Source: Desulfobacula sp. (GTDB taxonomy: Bacteria; Desulfobacterota; Desulfobacteria; Desulfobacterales; Desulfobacteraceae). From it: a stretch of DNA of 11,372 nucleotides. The position numbers and the translations under genes were made by a program. Below, piece after piece: positions 1-6,422 of the stretch. The notes below the pieces were generated by a model. It was not told where the DNA came from. It worked only from the letters and a program-made list of their open reading frames with translations, and did not search any database. The stretch's first letter is position 1. Each line of letters opens with the position of its first letter. The DNA lies in the NCBI GenBank assembly GCA_029940235.1, contig JAOZRI010000049.1, positions 1 through 11,372 of the forward strand, written 5' to 3'.

Positions 1-577
1 CAGCTCCTGCCTCAACTTTTTTGGCAAGTCTGTGAACACGCCATTCAAATGGTTCGGCAAATGGGTTGGCAGCAGCGCCTATAAACATCTTTGGAGGCTG
101 ATCAATATCAGCTCCACCAAGGAATTTGCCTTCATCCCGCATTTTTTTAATCATGGCTACAAGCTGCATGGAATCAATGTCAAACACTCCTTTGGAAAAG
201 GGATGATCACCAAACTGCTGGTGGTCACCGGAAAGACATAAAATATTTCTAAGACCGTGGGCATAGGCTCCAAGGAGATCTGCCTGCATTGCAAGACGGT
301 TTCTATCCCTGCAAACCATCTGGTAATTGGGTTCAAGACCCTCTTTCATTATTATCAGTGCAGCAGCCCAGCTGGACATCCTGACCATGGCAGTCTGGTT
401 ATCAGTAACATTGACCATATCAACATTACCCTTAAGAAAAGCTGCCTTTTCTTTTATATGCTCAACATCACAGCCCCTTGGTGGCCCAAGCTCACCTGTA
501 AATGCAAAATGTCCAGCCTCTAAAATTTTCTCAAAATTACTTCCTGATTTCAAATCTGATTGTATATCCGATTCCAT
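1..577 (-). CDS. metF: Methylenetetrahydrofolate reductase MetF (partial, C-terminus beyond left edge)
   Basis: FAD enzyme interconverting methylene-THF and methyl-THF in the methyl branch of the Wood-Ljungdahl pathway (cytoplasm). About 192 N-terminal residues are visible, roughly two thirds of a usual 290-300 aa MetF. Visible family marks are the catalytic-type Glu in GELGPPRG (about residues 28-35), CRDRNR (about 88-93), LSGDH (about 114-118), the FDIDSMQL segment after it, and MFIGAAANPF (about 163-172). The ATG at 577 is preceded by AGAGGA about 9 nt upstream and is the first start in this frame. It is the last visible gene of a minus-strand operon, 69 nt after the Fe-S protein gene, with metV three genes upstream. 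MetV is its known partner in MetVF-type reductases, so a methyl-THF role here is secure. The direction in vivo (CO2 fixation or acetate oxidation) cannot be read from sequence. Confidence 0.93.
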   Translation of the reverse strand, partial: MESDIQSDLKSGSNFEKILEAGHFAFTGELGPPRGCDVEHIKEKAAFLKGNVDMVNVTDNQTAMVRMSSWAAALIIMKEGLEPNYQMVCRDRNRLAMQADLLGAYAHGLRNILCLSGDHQQFGDHPFSKGVFDIDSMQLVAMIKKMRDEGKFLGGADIDQPPKMFIGAAANPFAEPFEWRVHRLAKKVEAGA

Positions 578-646
578 ATTCCTGAATCCTCTTTAATACT
601 CCATTATTCTAATGGTCTCAATATGTTTATGACCCTTGCAGGTCTT

Positions 647-1033
647 TTATTCCCTCTCATACTGGGGATAAACCCCCTGGCTCCTGCAAACCCTTCTTGC
701 CAGAGCAATCATCTCGGGTATATCAACACCCACAGGACAATAACATCTGGTACAAAGAACACATCTCTCCCAGACAAGATCTCTCATTTCTCCGAGATCA
801 AGTATGTCCACATTTCCTTTTTTCTTATATAAAATACCCACTGAGTTTAAAAATTTATACGAGGGCATATATTTTGGATCTTTATTACGACCCATGAATA
901 AAAAACAGCTCTCAGCACAAAGGGTACAATGGGCACAGGCTTTTAAAGACAACTCCATCTTGGTCTTTTTTTCGTTTAATATTGCTTTTACTTCTTTTGT
1001 ATTAACGCCTGTTGTACTTTTTTTCCCAAACAT
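647..1033 (-). CDS. Small di-[4Fe-4S] HdrC/TmcB-N-terminus-like electron-transfer protein
   Basis: A 128-aa soluble protein without signal peptide or membrane helix. It has two cysteine clusters: C33/C36/C39/C43 (canonical CxxCxxCxxxC, CAHCTLCAESC) and C91/C94/C97/C99 (CVLCTRCYCP), with an additional C116. The layout resembles HdrC or the ferredoxin half of HdrD/DsrK/TmcB proteins, but the catalytic CCG domains of those proteins are absent. The second cluster has CxCP rather than the usual CxxxCP spacing, so its ligand set may differ. CGGAGAA stands 4 nt before the ATG. The gene lies 43 nt after the cytochrome b gene and before metF. In DsrMK and Tmc complexes a related Fe-S subunit docks on the NarI-like membrane subunit. 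By analogy I infer it passes electrons between the cytochrome b and MetFV. Confidence 0.82.
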   Translation of the reverse strand: MFGKKSTTGVNTKEVKAILNEKKTKMELSLKACAHCTLCAESCFLFMGRNKDPKYMPSYKFLNSVGILYKKKGNVDILDLGEMRDLVWERCVLCTRCYCPVGVDIPEMIALARRVCRSQGVYPQYERE

Positions 1034-1076
1034 TTGATTCTCCGCATAGAAAATGCTTATTTAATATAGTTTACAT

Positions 1077-1778
1077 TTACCAGGTTCTATTTCCTCTGCC
1101 CAGGCTATATTCACTGACAATGGTGAAACGAAAAATTACAAGATAAATCATGTGAACAAATTTTGTAAAAGGCACTGCCATAAGCATGAGCTCGCCTGAC
1201 AGGATATGAAGAGAAATAATGAGTCTGTAATTTTCAAACACCTGGTGATAGGCAAAAAACCCAGTTACAAAGGGTGCAGCTGCAAGAAATAAAAAAAGAT
1301 AATCTGACCAGGTTGTAATTGCCCTTACCCTGTCCACAAACAGTCTGCGGTACAAAAAGATAGCTGCACACAAAATTACTATTATTGTCAGAAAATCACT
1401 AACACCTTCAGGCAGAGAGATAATGCTCAATCCAAATGAGTTGTCCAATAATATATTATGGCCCAGTACAAAAATGGGCATTATAATTAAAAGAACATGG
1501 AAAGTAGTTGAGACAATAGTCATAAAAGGATTCACACCAGCTATGGAAAGTTTTAACCACATAACCCAATCTTTTTTGTCTTCACCATCCGCCCTTTTTG
1601 GTATAAATCTGCCGGGTCCCGGGGTAAGTTTGGAAATTGTCTGCTTTTTTGTCAATGAAAGAAGGCTGAAAATCTGGAATATAGTACCACCAAAAAAGAC
1701 AATAAAAGCGATCCATACCATGGGTCCCCGTATAAAGTCGTAGGCAAATGTCCAGAAAAAAGTATTTGAAAAGTCCAT
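1077..1778 (-). CDS. NarI/DsrM/TmcC-like integral membrane cytochrome b
   Basis: A 233-aa membrane protein with about five hydrophobic helices (roughly residues 15-41, 84-107, 126-145, 158-177 and 185-221). Candidate haem b ligands are H94 (in TTFHVLL), H107 (LGHN), H191 (SLHILSGE) and H209 (KFVHM). The pattern HILSGEL...PFTKFVH is characteristic of the DsrM/TmcC/NarI gamma-type subunits that bind two b haems and exchange electrons with menaquinone or periplasmic cytochrome c. The loop at about residues 45-75 is polar and charged and probably cytoplasmic. Only a weak ribosome site is seen before the ATG. Start choice rests on the reading frame and the hydrophobic N-terminus. It lies between metV and the Fe-S protein gene in one operon with metF. 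I infer that it anchors a membrane complex tied to methylene-THF reductase. It could instead serve another donor. Confidence 0.85.
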   Translation of the reverse strand: MDFSNTFFWTFAYDFIRGPMVWIAFIVFFGGTIFQIFSLLSLTKKQTISKLTPGPGRFIPKRADGEDKKDWVMWLKLSIAGVNPFMTIVSTTFHVLLIIMPIFVLGHNILLDNSFGLSIISLPEGVSDFLTIIVILCAAIFLYRRLFVDRVRAITTWSDYLFLFLAAAPFVTGFFAYHQVFENYRLIISLHILSGELMLMAVPFTKFVHMIYLVIFRFTIVSEYSLGRGNRTW

Positions 1779-1812
1779 AAATTATACCACTGCTTTTAAT
1801 TGATGAATATTA

Positions 1813-2484
1813 TTACACACTATATCTTTGCTTGTAGGATTCCTGAATAATGGTTCGTGGTGTCTGGTTATGCCACTCCATGGGAACATGAATTTTTTTA
1901 ATATCATCAAGACGATCCTGCTCCTTGAGGCGATTAAAAATATCAAGCCATGCACACGGTATTTCCTGGCTGACCTCACAACACTCATTATTGGTTCCAC
2001 CGCAGGGGCCATTGAAAAGCCCTTTTGAACACCTTGTTACAGGACAGATACCGCCTGTATATCCAAGCACACAATGACCACAGGCGCGGCATCTCTCTTC
2101 ATACATGCCAATATCTTTGTCAATACCGATGGAAATAGTATTTAATGCAGGAAACACTGGAATCTGGGGAAACATTTTTGCCATATTCTGAACTCCGGCA
2201 CCACATGCCATGGAAAGAACACAATCATATTGATCAATTGTTGGCTCAAGCTCTTCAAGGAATTGATCATTGCACTGACGTTCCATGGTATATCCATCAA
2301 GCTCTTTTGGTGTATTATCTTTTTTAAGATGGATATTTAGCAGGGCTTTTAATTCATTGACTTCCCTTTGACCTCCGGCAAGACAGATGGAGACACATCC
2401 GCCGCACCCGGTGATTAACACCCTTTTATATCCGTTGATTGCATCTTTTATCTCTTCAATGGGTTTTCTTTCTGCTTTTACCAC
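1813..2484 (-). CDS. metV: MetV, zinc/Fe-S partner subunit of methylenetetrahydrofolate reductase
   Basis: A 223-aa cysteine-rich protein of the MTHFR C-terminal (MetV) family, the usual partner of bacterial MetF in Wood-Ljungdahl organisms. It carries Fe-S clusters that feed electrons to the MetF flavin. Cysteines seen: C27/C30/C34 in GCGGCVSICLAGG, C71, C88, C94, then C132/C135/C138, C147, C152 and C161 in the CRACGHC...GICPVTRC...GPCGG block that marks the family, followed by C168/C169 and C177. The start is GTG at 2484. An in-frame TAA lies directly upstream, so no earlier start is possible, and GGAG sits about 8 nt before it. It follows the cytochrome c3 gene by 34 nt and precedes the cytochrome b gene by 34 nt. 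In many genomes metV directly adjoins metF; here two genes for electron-transfer proteins are interposed. Confidence 0.92.
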   Translation of the reverse strand: MVKAERKPIEEIKDAINGYKRVLITGCGGCVSICLAGGQREVNELKALLNIHLKKDNTPKELDGYTMERQCNDQFLEELEPTIDQYDCVLSMACGAGVQNMAKMFPQIPVFPALNTISIGIDKDIGMYEERCRACGHCVLGYTGGICPVTRCSKGLFNGPCGGTNNECCEVSQEIPCAWLDIFNRLKEQDRLDDIKKIHVPMEWHNQTPRTIIQESYKQRYSV

Positions 2485-2518
2485 TTATTTATCTCCATTT
2501 ATCTAAATATGCATTTAG

Positions 2519-2899
2519 TTATTTTTTAAGGATATGACACTCTCCACACATGGTAGGACCTGTTGGGTCTGAAGTCATTTTATACTCATTATGACATCCC
2601 ACGCATTGATCATGAAATGCTTCCATTCTCTCAATCTTTTCCTTTGGATTATGACAGGCTCCGCATAAGATATTAGGGTTATCTTCTTCAAGGTCGTATT
2701 CGTCCAGAACATTTTCTCCATCCTGCATGTCATGATGACACTCCATACAATCAAACTCGCCCATATGAAATTCATGGGGAAACATCACAGATCCGCGGGT
2801 GTTTTCCCCACCAAGATCAATATCTTCAGAAAATGCATACAAACCTGTAGCAAAAATAACACAGATAAAAACCAATCCAATTTGTTTAATAGTTTTCAT
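2519..2899 (-). CDS. Acidic tetrahaem class III cytochrome c3, periplasmic
   Basis: A 126-aa precursor. Residues 1-22 form a Sec signal peptide (MKTIKQ, then a hydrophobic stretch, with likely cleavage after LYA). The mature part has four c-type haem motifs: CMECH (51-55), CGACH (79-83), CVGCH (99-103) and CGECH (118-122). Four further histidines, H42 and H45 in PHEFH, H56 directly after the first motif and H96, match the bis-His sixth ligands of class III c3 cytochromes. The mature protein is clearly acidic, with about two dozen Asp/Glu against about seven Lys/Arg, which is more like the type II/TmcA form than the basic type I pool cytochrome. No Shine-Dalgarno is evident before the ATG. As first gene of the operon it would be the periplasmic electron partner of the downstream cytochrome b (inference). 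Hydrogenase or formate dehydrogenase partners are not in the window. Confidence 0.93.
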   Translation of the reverse strand: MKTIKQIGLVFICVIFATGLYAFSEDIDLGGENTRGSVMFPHEFHMGEFDCMECHHDMQDGENVLDEYDLEEDNPNILCGACHNPKEKIERMEAFHDQCVGCHNEYKMTSDPTGPTMCGECHILKK

Positions 2900-2905
2900 A
2901 ATGCA

Positions 2906-2916
2906 ATAGCAGCTAT
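2906..2916. repeat. Short inverted repeat just upstream of the cytochrome c3 start
   Basis: ATAGC-A-GCTAT is a perfect 5-bp inverted repeat with a 1-bp centre, 7 bp upstream of the c3 ATG, where a ribosome site would be expected but is not seen. It could be a protein-binding site. Its 1-nt loop makes an RNA hairpin unlikely without opening pairs. The significance is uncertain. Confidence 0.3.
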
Positions 2917-2933
2917 CATAAAAATATAATTTC

Positions 2934-2951
2934 TGTCAACAATAATTGACA
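2934..2951. promoter_or_regulatory. 18-bp palindrome between divergent c3 and ogt genes, with a TTGACA on each strand
   Basis: TGTCAA-N6-TTGACA forms perfect 6-bp arms. Each arm is a consensus sigma-70 -35 hexamer reading outward into one of the divergent operons. On the plus strand a 4/6 match to the -10 box (CATTAT, 2969-2974) lies 17 bp on, ahead of ogt. On the minus strand the best -10-like hexamer (TATGAT) is only 13 bp away, too close for a standard promoter. The palindrome may therefore be an operator, a divergent promoter pair, or both. No start site can be assigned from sequence alone. Confidence 0.4.
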
Positions 2952-3017
2952 AAAAACTAATTTCTATACATTATAAAGAGAATAAAGAAATTGACTGCAA
3001 AAATAAAAAGAGGTTTA

Positions 3018-3494
3018 ATGAATTACTGTTATTTACAAGCGCCCTTTGGCAAGCTTTTATTAACAGGAGACAAGTTACTTGAAAGTATTGAGTTTCCTGT
3101 ACAAGGCACCAAAAAAAAACCTGGTGTGGGCTTTATATATAATGAAAAACCTTTTTTACAGGTTTTAAAGCAGCTTAAAGCTTATTTTAAGGGGGAGTTG
3201 ACAAAATTTGACCTTGAATTTAATATCCAGGGAACAAAGTTTCAAAAGAGTGTATGGCGTGAACTTGAAACAATTGAGTATGGGAAAACCATATCCTATG
3301 GTGAAGTTGCACAAAGGATTGGAAATCCAAAGGCAGCAAGGGCAGTTGGCATGGCAAATAATAAAAACCCCATTCCAATAATAATCCCATGCCACAGGGT
3401 TATAGGAAAGGATGGAAGCCTGACCGGGTTTGGGGGCGGGCTTGAAATAAAACAATATTTACTGGAGCTTGAAAAAAATGAATGCACGCATTGA
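3018..3494 (+). CDS. ogt: Methylated-DNA--protein-cysteine methyltransferase (Ogt/MGMT type)
   Basis: A suicidal DNA repair protein that transfers alkyl groups from O6-alkylguanine (and O4-alkylthymine) to its own cysteine. The 158-aa product has the full C-terminal catalytic domain: the helix-turn-helix region TISYGEVAQRIGNPKAARAV, the Asn of GMANNKNP, and the active site PCHRVIG with acceptor C125, followed by the GSLTGFGGG motif. The N-terminal domain is the short single-protein Ogt form, with no Ada regulatory domain. I chose the ATG at 3018, which has AAGAGG 4 nt upstream, over the in-frame TTG at 2991 that would add nine Lys-rich residues. The last 17 nt overlap the next gene. It heads a three-gene co-directional run with the PilZ protein and histidine kinase; a functional link to them is not evident. 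Confidence 0.94.
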   Translation: MNYCYLQAPFGKLLLTGDKLLESIEFPVQGTKKKPGVGFIYNEKPFLQVLKQLKAYFKGELTKFDLEFNIQGTKFQKSVWRELETIEYGKTISYGEVAQRIGNPKAARAVGMANNKNPIPIIIPCHRVIGKDGSLTGFGGGLEIKQYLLELEKNECTH

Positions 3495-3789
3495 ACCAAG
3501 AACCATAGGCCATGAAAATGCCAGTGTTGAATTTATCCCGGGTAATAATCAAATGATTTATCATTTTAAGCTCAGGGATTTCTCTACCAAAGGTTTTGGC
3601 ATAATGGTGAAAAAAGAATCCAAAGTGCTTACACTCCTTAAAGAGGGGGATATTATGGATATGAAATATCATTCCGAGAAACCAATATCCAACCCTGTAT
3701 CTCATAAAACACAAATAAAACATATTTCTGAGCCCGATCCTGGAACATACAAAGACCATATGCTGGTGGGCCTTTTAATTCTTGAATAA
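3478..3789 (+). CDS. Small PilZ-like domain protein (putative c-di-GMP binding)
   Basis: A 103-aa protein consisting essentially of one PilZ-like domain. The two parts of the c-di-GMP signature are present: RIEPR (R4 and R8, RxxxR) and DFSTKG (D34-x-S36-x-x-G39), separated by a beta-rich stretch. PilZ proteins bind cyclic di-GMP and alter motility, adhesion or enzyme activity. No partner domain is attached, so the output is unknown. The start is the ATG at 3478, with GGAG about 10 nt before it inside ogt. An in-frame TTG three codons upstream is less likely. The 17-nt overlap with ogt suggests translational coupling. The kinase gene follows after 31 nt, so both may be co-transcribed. Domain assignment is from motif recognition only, and divergence in the C-terminal strand (after residue 65) leaves some doubt. 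Confidence 0.68.
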   Translation: MNARIEPRTIGHENASVEFIPGNNQMIYHFKLRDFSTKGFGIMVKKESKVLTLLKEGDIMDMKYHSEKPISNPVSHKTQIKHISEPDPGTYKDHMLVGLLILE

Positions 3790-3820
3790 TGGAAGAGACT
3801 GATTCATAGGGAGAGAGAGC

Positions 3821-5635
3821 ATGCCTGACAATATTCCCAAACTTCTCGATGTTTTTGAAGATGGTATATATGTTATCAATGATAACTATATCATTGAATA
3901 CATGAACAAAACCATGAGATCAATGTTTGGAGAAGGTATTGGTAAAAAATGTCATCAAGTATTACAATCGTCTGATACGCCTTGTACAAGGTGTAAATTT
4001 AATGAAATATTTATTCACAATGAGACCCATCACAGTGAAGTTTATATAGAATCTGTTGGTAAAATGTTTGCCCTGTCAGAACTTCCCATGGTTAAGCAGG
4101 ATAAGAACATGTCCAAACTTTGTATCTATCGTGATATCTCCCATCGTATGCATCAGGAAGCAAAACTCAAATCATCCCAGGAGAGTTATCAAAGGCTTTT
4201 TAACCATGTAGGATGCGGTGTGTTTATCAGCAGTAAAAAAGGAAGATTCATTGATGTTAACCCAACTTTATTAAAAATGCTTGGCTATCAGGATAAAGAG
4301 GAATTTCTCTCCCTTGACCTTGCAACTGATGTTTATCTTAAACCTGAAGACCGGCGCAGATATACTGAAATCATAGAAAAAAAAGGCCAGGTGATTGATT
4401 ATGAAGTGCAGTGGCGAAGAAGAGACGGAAATATCCTTCATATTCTTTTAACCAGTAATGTGCGATACGATTCCAAAGGAGAAATTCTTGGCTATGAAGG
4501 GATCGTTGTAAACCAGACTAGAAGGAAAAAACAGGAAAATGAGTTAAAAGAAGCCCATGACTTTTTCAATAAGCTCATTGCATGTTCTCCCAATGCTATC
4601 ATGGTTATGGATATGAAAGGTGTTATAAAATTATGGAATCAGCTGGCCGAAGATGTTTTTGGCTTTGAATCTGAACAGGTAGTTGAAAAAATGAGTATTC
4701 AGCAGCTTTTTTCCAACAAGGTTGCTAAAAAAGTCATGGAGATGATGAGAGATGAAAAGTTTGGGGGCAGGGGCATGCTCAATTCATATCCTCTGAATTT
4801 TACAAAAAACGATGGTGAACTTGTTGAAGGTAATCTTTCTGCCAGTATTATGTATGATGAAAAGGGAGAGGAACTGGCTTCTGTTGCAATTTTTTCAGAT
4901 TTAAAAGAGAGGCTTAAAGTGGAAAGAGAGCTCAGCACAGCAAGGCAGCATCTGCTTCAATCTGAAAAGCTTGCCGCCATGGGAAGACTTACCTCCCAGA
5001 TAGCCCATGAGCTGAACAACCCTCTATTTGGAATAATGAACACCTTGGAATTGATGAAAACAGAAATTTCACCGGAGAATAAACGACGCAGACTTCTTGA
5101 TATGTCTTTATCAGAAATTGAACGTCTTGCAGATATGCTAAAAAAGATGTTGTCCTTTTCAAGGCCTGATCAGGAAGAGCGTCAGAATATAGATATTAAT
5201 GTGGTCATTGAAGAGTTGATGCTTTTATATGAAAAACGACTTCGGGAAAACAGTATAAAAACAATACTTAATCTTGTTGAAAATCCGGAAACCGTTCTTG
5301 CATCAAAGGATCAACTGCGTCAGGTATTTATCAATATGTTTTCCAATGCAATGTATGCCATGCCAGAAGGAGGCACCCTTGAAATATTCACCACTCTCCA
5401 GGATAAAATGTTTTGTATTGAAATCATGGACACAGGCACAGGCATCAAACCTGATGATCTTGCAAAAATATTTGACTCTTTTTTTACCACCAAGACAGAG
5501 AGTGTCCAGGGCGTAGGCCTGGGCTTAAGTGTCTGCTATGGGTTTATAAAAGATCATGGCGGAGATATTGTTGTTGATTCCAAAGAGGGTGAATGGACAA
5601 AGTTTACCATCACCCTTCCTCTTAAAAATGAATAG
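3821..5635 (+). CDS. Soluble three-PAS sensor histidine kinase
   Basis: A 604-aa kinase without membrane helices, so it senses a cytoplasmic cue. Domain order: PAS1 about 5-107, PAS2 about 120-235, PAS3 about 245-362, a short coiled linker, then the HisKA dimerisation domain with phospho-acceptor H396 (IAHELNNP). The HATPase domain shows the N box (DQLRQVFINMFSNA, N509), G1 box DTGTG (537-541), F box FDSFFTTK and G2 box GVGLGL (564-569). All catalytic boxes are intact. PAS1 contains C44-H45 and C55xxC58, a pattern that could bind a metal, Fe-S cluster or act as a thiol switch (inference). It lacks its own receiver. The nearest receiver is in the regulator gene 200 nt downstream, its likely partner. 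GGGAGAGAG precedes the ATG closely. Confidence 0.93.
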   Translation: MPDNIPKLLDVFEDGIYVINDNYIIEYMNKTMRSMFGEGIGKKCHQVLQSSDTPCTRCKFNEIFIHNETHHSEVYIESVGKMFALSELPMVKQDKNMSKLCIYRDISHRMHQEAKLKSSQESYQRLFNHVGCGVFISSKKGRFIDVNPTLLKMLGYQDKEEFLSLDLATDVYLKPEDRRRYTEIIEKKGQVIDYEVQWRRRDGNILHILLTSNVRYDSKGEILGYEGIVVNQTRRKKQENELKEAHDFFNKLIACSPNAIMVMDMKGVIKLWNQLAEDVFGFESEQVVEKMSIQQLFSNKVAKKVMEMMRDEKFGGRGMLNSYPLNFTKNDGELVEGNLSASIMYDEKGEELASVAIFSDLKERLKVERELSTARQHLLQSEKLAAMGRLTSQIAHELNNPLFGIMNTLELMKTEISPENKRRRLLDMSLSEIERLADMLKKMLSFSRPDQEERQNIDINVVIEELMLLYEKRLRENSIKTILNLVENPETVLASKDQLRQVFINMFSNAMYAMPEGGTLEIFTTLQDKMFCIEIMDTGTGIKPDDLAKIFDSFFTTKTESVQGVGLGLSVCYGFIKDHGGDIVVDSKEGEWTKFTITLPLKNE

Positions 5636-5643
5636 AGCTTGCA

Positions 5644-5680
5644 TATAGTTATTTCTCTTATTCTATTTATTATAGTTATT
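5644..5680 (+). repeat. Pair of 10-bp direct repeats in the kinase-regulator gap
   Basis: TATAGTTATT occurs at 5644-5653 and again at 5671-5680, 27 bp apart start to start, in a very AT-rich stretch. Chance is a real possibility at this base composition. They lie upstream of the putative promoter of the regulator gene. Confidence 0.3.
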
Positions 5681-5687
5681 ATTCTTT

Positions 5688-5705
5688 TTTACTTGACAAA
5701 GTAAA
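5688..5705. promoter_or_regulatory. 18-bp palindrome overlapping a TTGACA box upstream of the HTH-receiver gene
   Basis: TTTACTT-GACA-AAGTAAA has perfect 7-bp arms around a 4-bp centre and contains TTGACA (5693-5698). A perfect TATAAT lies at 5720-5725, but the 21-bp spacing is longer than the normal 16-18, so I do not call a confident promoter. Position and symmetry suit an operator for the regulator itself. The remaining 5726-5835 stretch is probably transcribed leader. I recognise no riboswitch class in it. Confidence 0.4.
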
Positions 5706-5835
5706 TTTTATTAAATACCTATAATTTTAGATTTCTTTTGTACTTTGCGTGTGACCTCCAGGTTGTTGTGTGCTGTGTCTACTTTAAACCGTCCATGGCA
5801 GCTTGATGGCTTGAACCTATGAATAAGGGGGTGCT

Positions 5836-6420
5836 ATGGAAGACACATTGACAGTGTTTACAGCAAGCAAGTACTGCAATGTTTCGTCAAAAACCATTAT
5901 TAACTGGGTGGAAGCCGGACACATCAAAGCTTATCGAACAGTTGGCGGGCATCGCAGAATAAAAAAGTCAGATCTTGAAGTATTCATGCTCAACCAGGGA
6001 ATCCCCATACCGGTTGAAAAAGATGAAGAAGCAAGAAAAAAAATCCTTGTTGTGGACGATGATTTAATCATTGTTGAATCTATTGTACAGGCTCTTGAAG
6101 AAGATGAGTTTAATTATGATGTGATTTCTGCTTCAGATGGTTTTGAAGCAGGCCTGCAGGTAAACCATTTTAACCCTGATCTGTTAATTCTTGATATTAT
6201 GATGCCTGATATCAAAGGGTATGAAGTGTGTGAAAAAATTAAAACAGATAAAAAAACAAAACACACTAAAATTATTGTTTTGTCAGCATATCTTGATGAT
6301 GAAAAATTTGCCAAGATGAAAAAACACGGCGCCGATGTCTGTTTTTCAAAGCCTTTGCCCCTGTCAAAATTAAAAGATGAAGTTGCAAGCCTGCTTGGGT
6401 TAAAAGGGAGAGGAAGCTGA
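5836..6420 (+). CDS. HTH-receiver response regulator (MerR/excisionase-type HTH fused to REC)
   Basis: A 194-aa protein with an N-terminal helix-turn-helix of MerR/excisionase type (about residues 8-54: TASKYCNVSSKTIINWVEAG, then GGHRRI) and, after a short Glu/Lys-rich linker, a CheY-like receiver (about 69-190). Receiver residues are complete: acidic pocket D74-D76, phospho-acceptor D120 (LLILDIMMP), S150 and K172 (FSKPLP). DNA-binding first and receiver second is the reverse of the usual OmpR/NarL order. AAGGGGGTG lies just before the ATG. The next gene, a MetF paralogue, starts 2 nt after its stop, so the regulator is very likely the first gene of the MetF-HdrCBA operon and may autoregulate it. 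The three-PAS kinase 200 nt upstream is the probable phosphodonor (inference from proximity). Confidence 0.92.
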   Translation: MEDTLTVFTASKYCNVSSKTIINWVEAGHIKAYRTVGGHRRIKKSDLEVFMLNQGIPIPVEKDEEARKKILVVDDDLIIVESIVQALEEDEFNYDVISASDGFEAGLQVNHFNPDLLILDIMMPDIKGYEVCEKIKTDKKTKHTKIIVLSAYLDDEKFAKMKKHGADVCFSKPLPLSKLKDEVASLLGLKGRGS

Positions 6421-6422
6421 CA

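Noticed and set aside
32..596. Plus-strand open frames of 69-90 codons over the left edge
   Set aside because: They lie antisense to metF, whose translation matches a well-known family throughout; the plus-strand products resemble nothing and overlap one another.
601..615. CCATT-ATTCT-AATGG hairpin between the Fe-S protein gene and metF as a terminator
   Set aside because: Only five AT-rich base pairs and no downstream T-run on the minus strand; the genes look co-transcribed.
647..1778. Complete Tmc or DsrMKJOP complex
   Set aside because: The Fe-S protein lacks the CCG catalytic domain of TmcB/DsrK and the other subunits are missing, so only the membrane/Fe-S module is shared.
1782..2012. 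76-codon minus-strand frame overlapping the end of metV
   Set aside because: It is a second frame inside metV and carries no recognisable domain, while metV itself is intact with all its cysteines.
2991..3017. TTG at 2991 as the ogt start
   Set aside because: It would add nine Lys-rich residues absent from usual Ogt proteins, and the ATG at 3018 has AAGAGG just upstream.
5636..5835. Riboswitch in the 200-bp leader of the regulator gene
   Set aside because: I could not match conserved elements of any class I know, including the tetrahydrofolate riboswitch; only short AT-rich repeats and one palindrome are evident.
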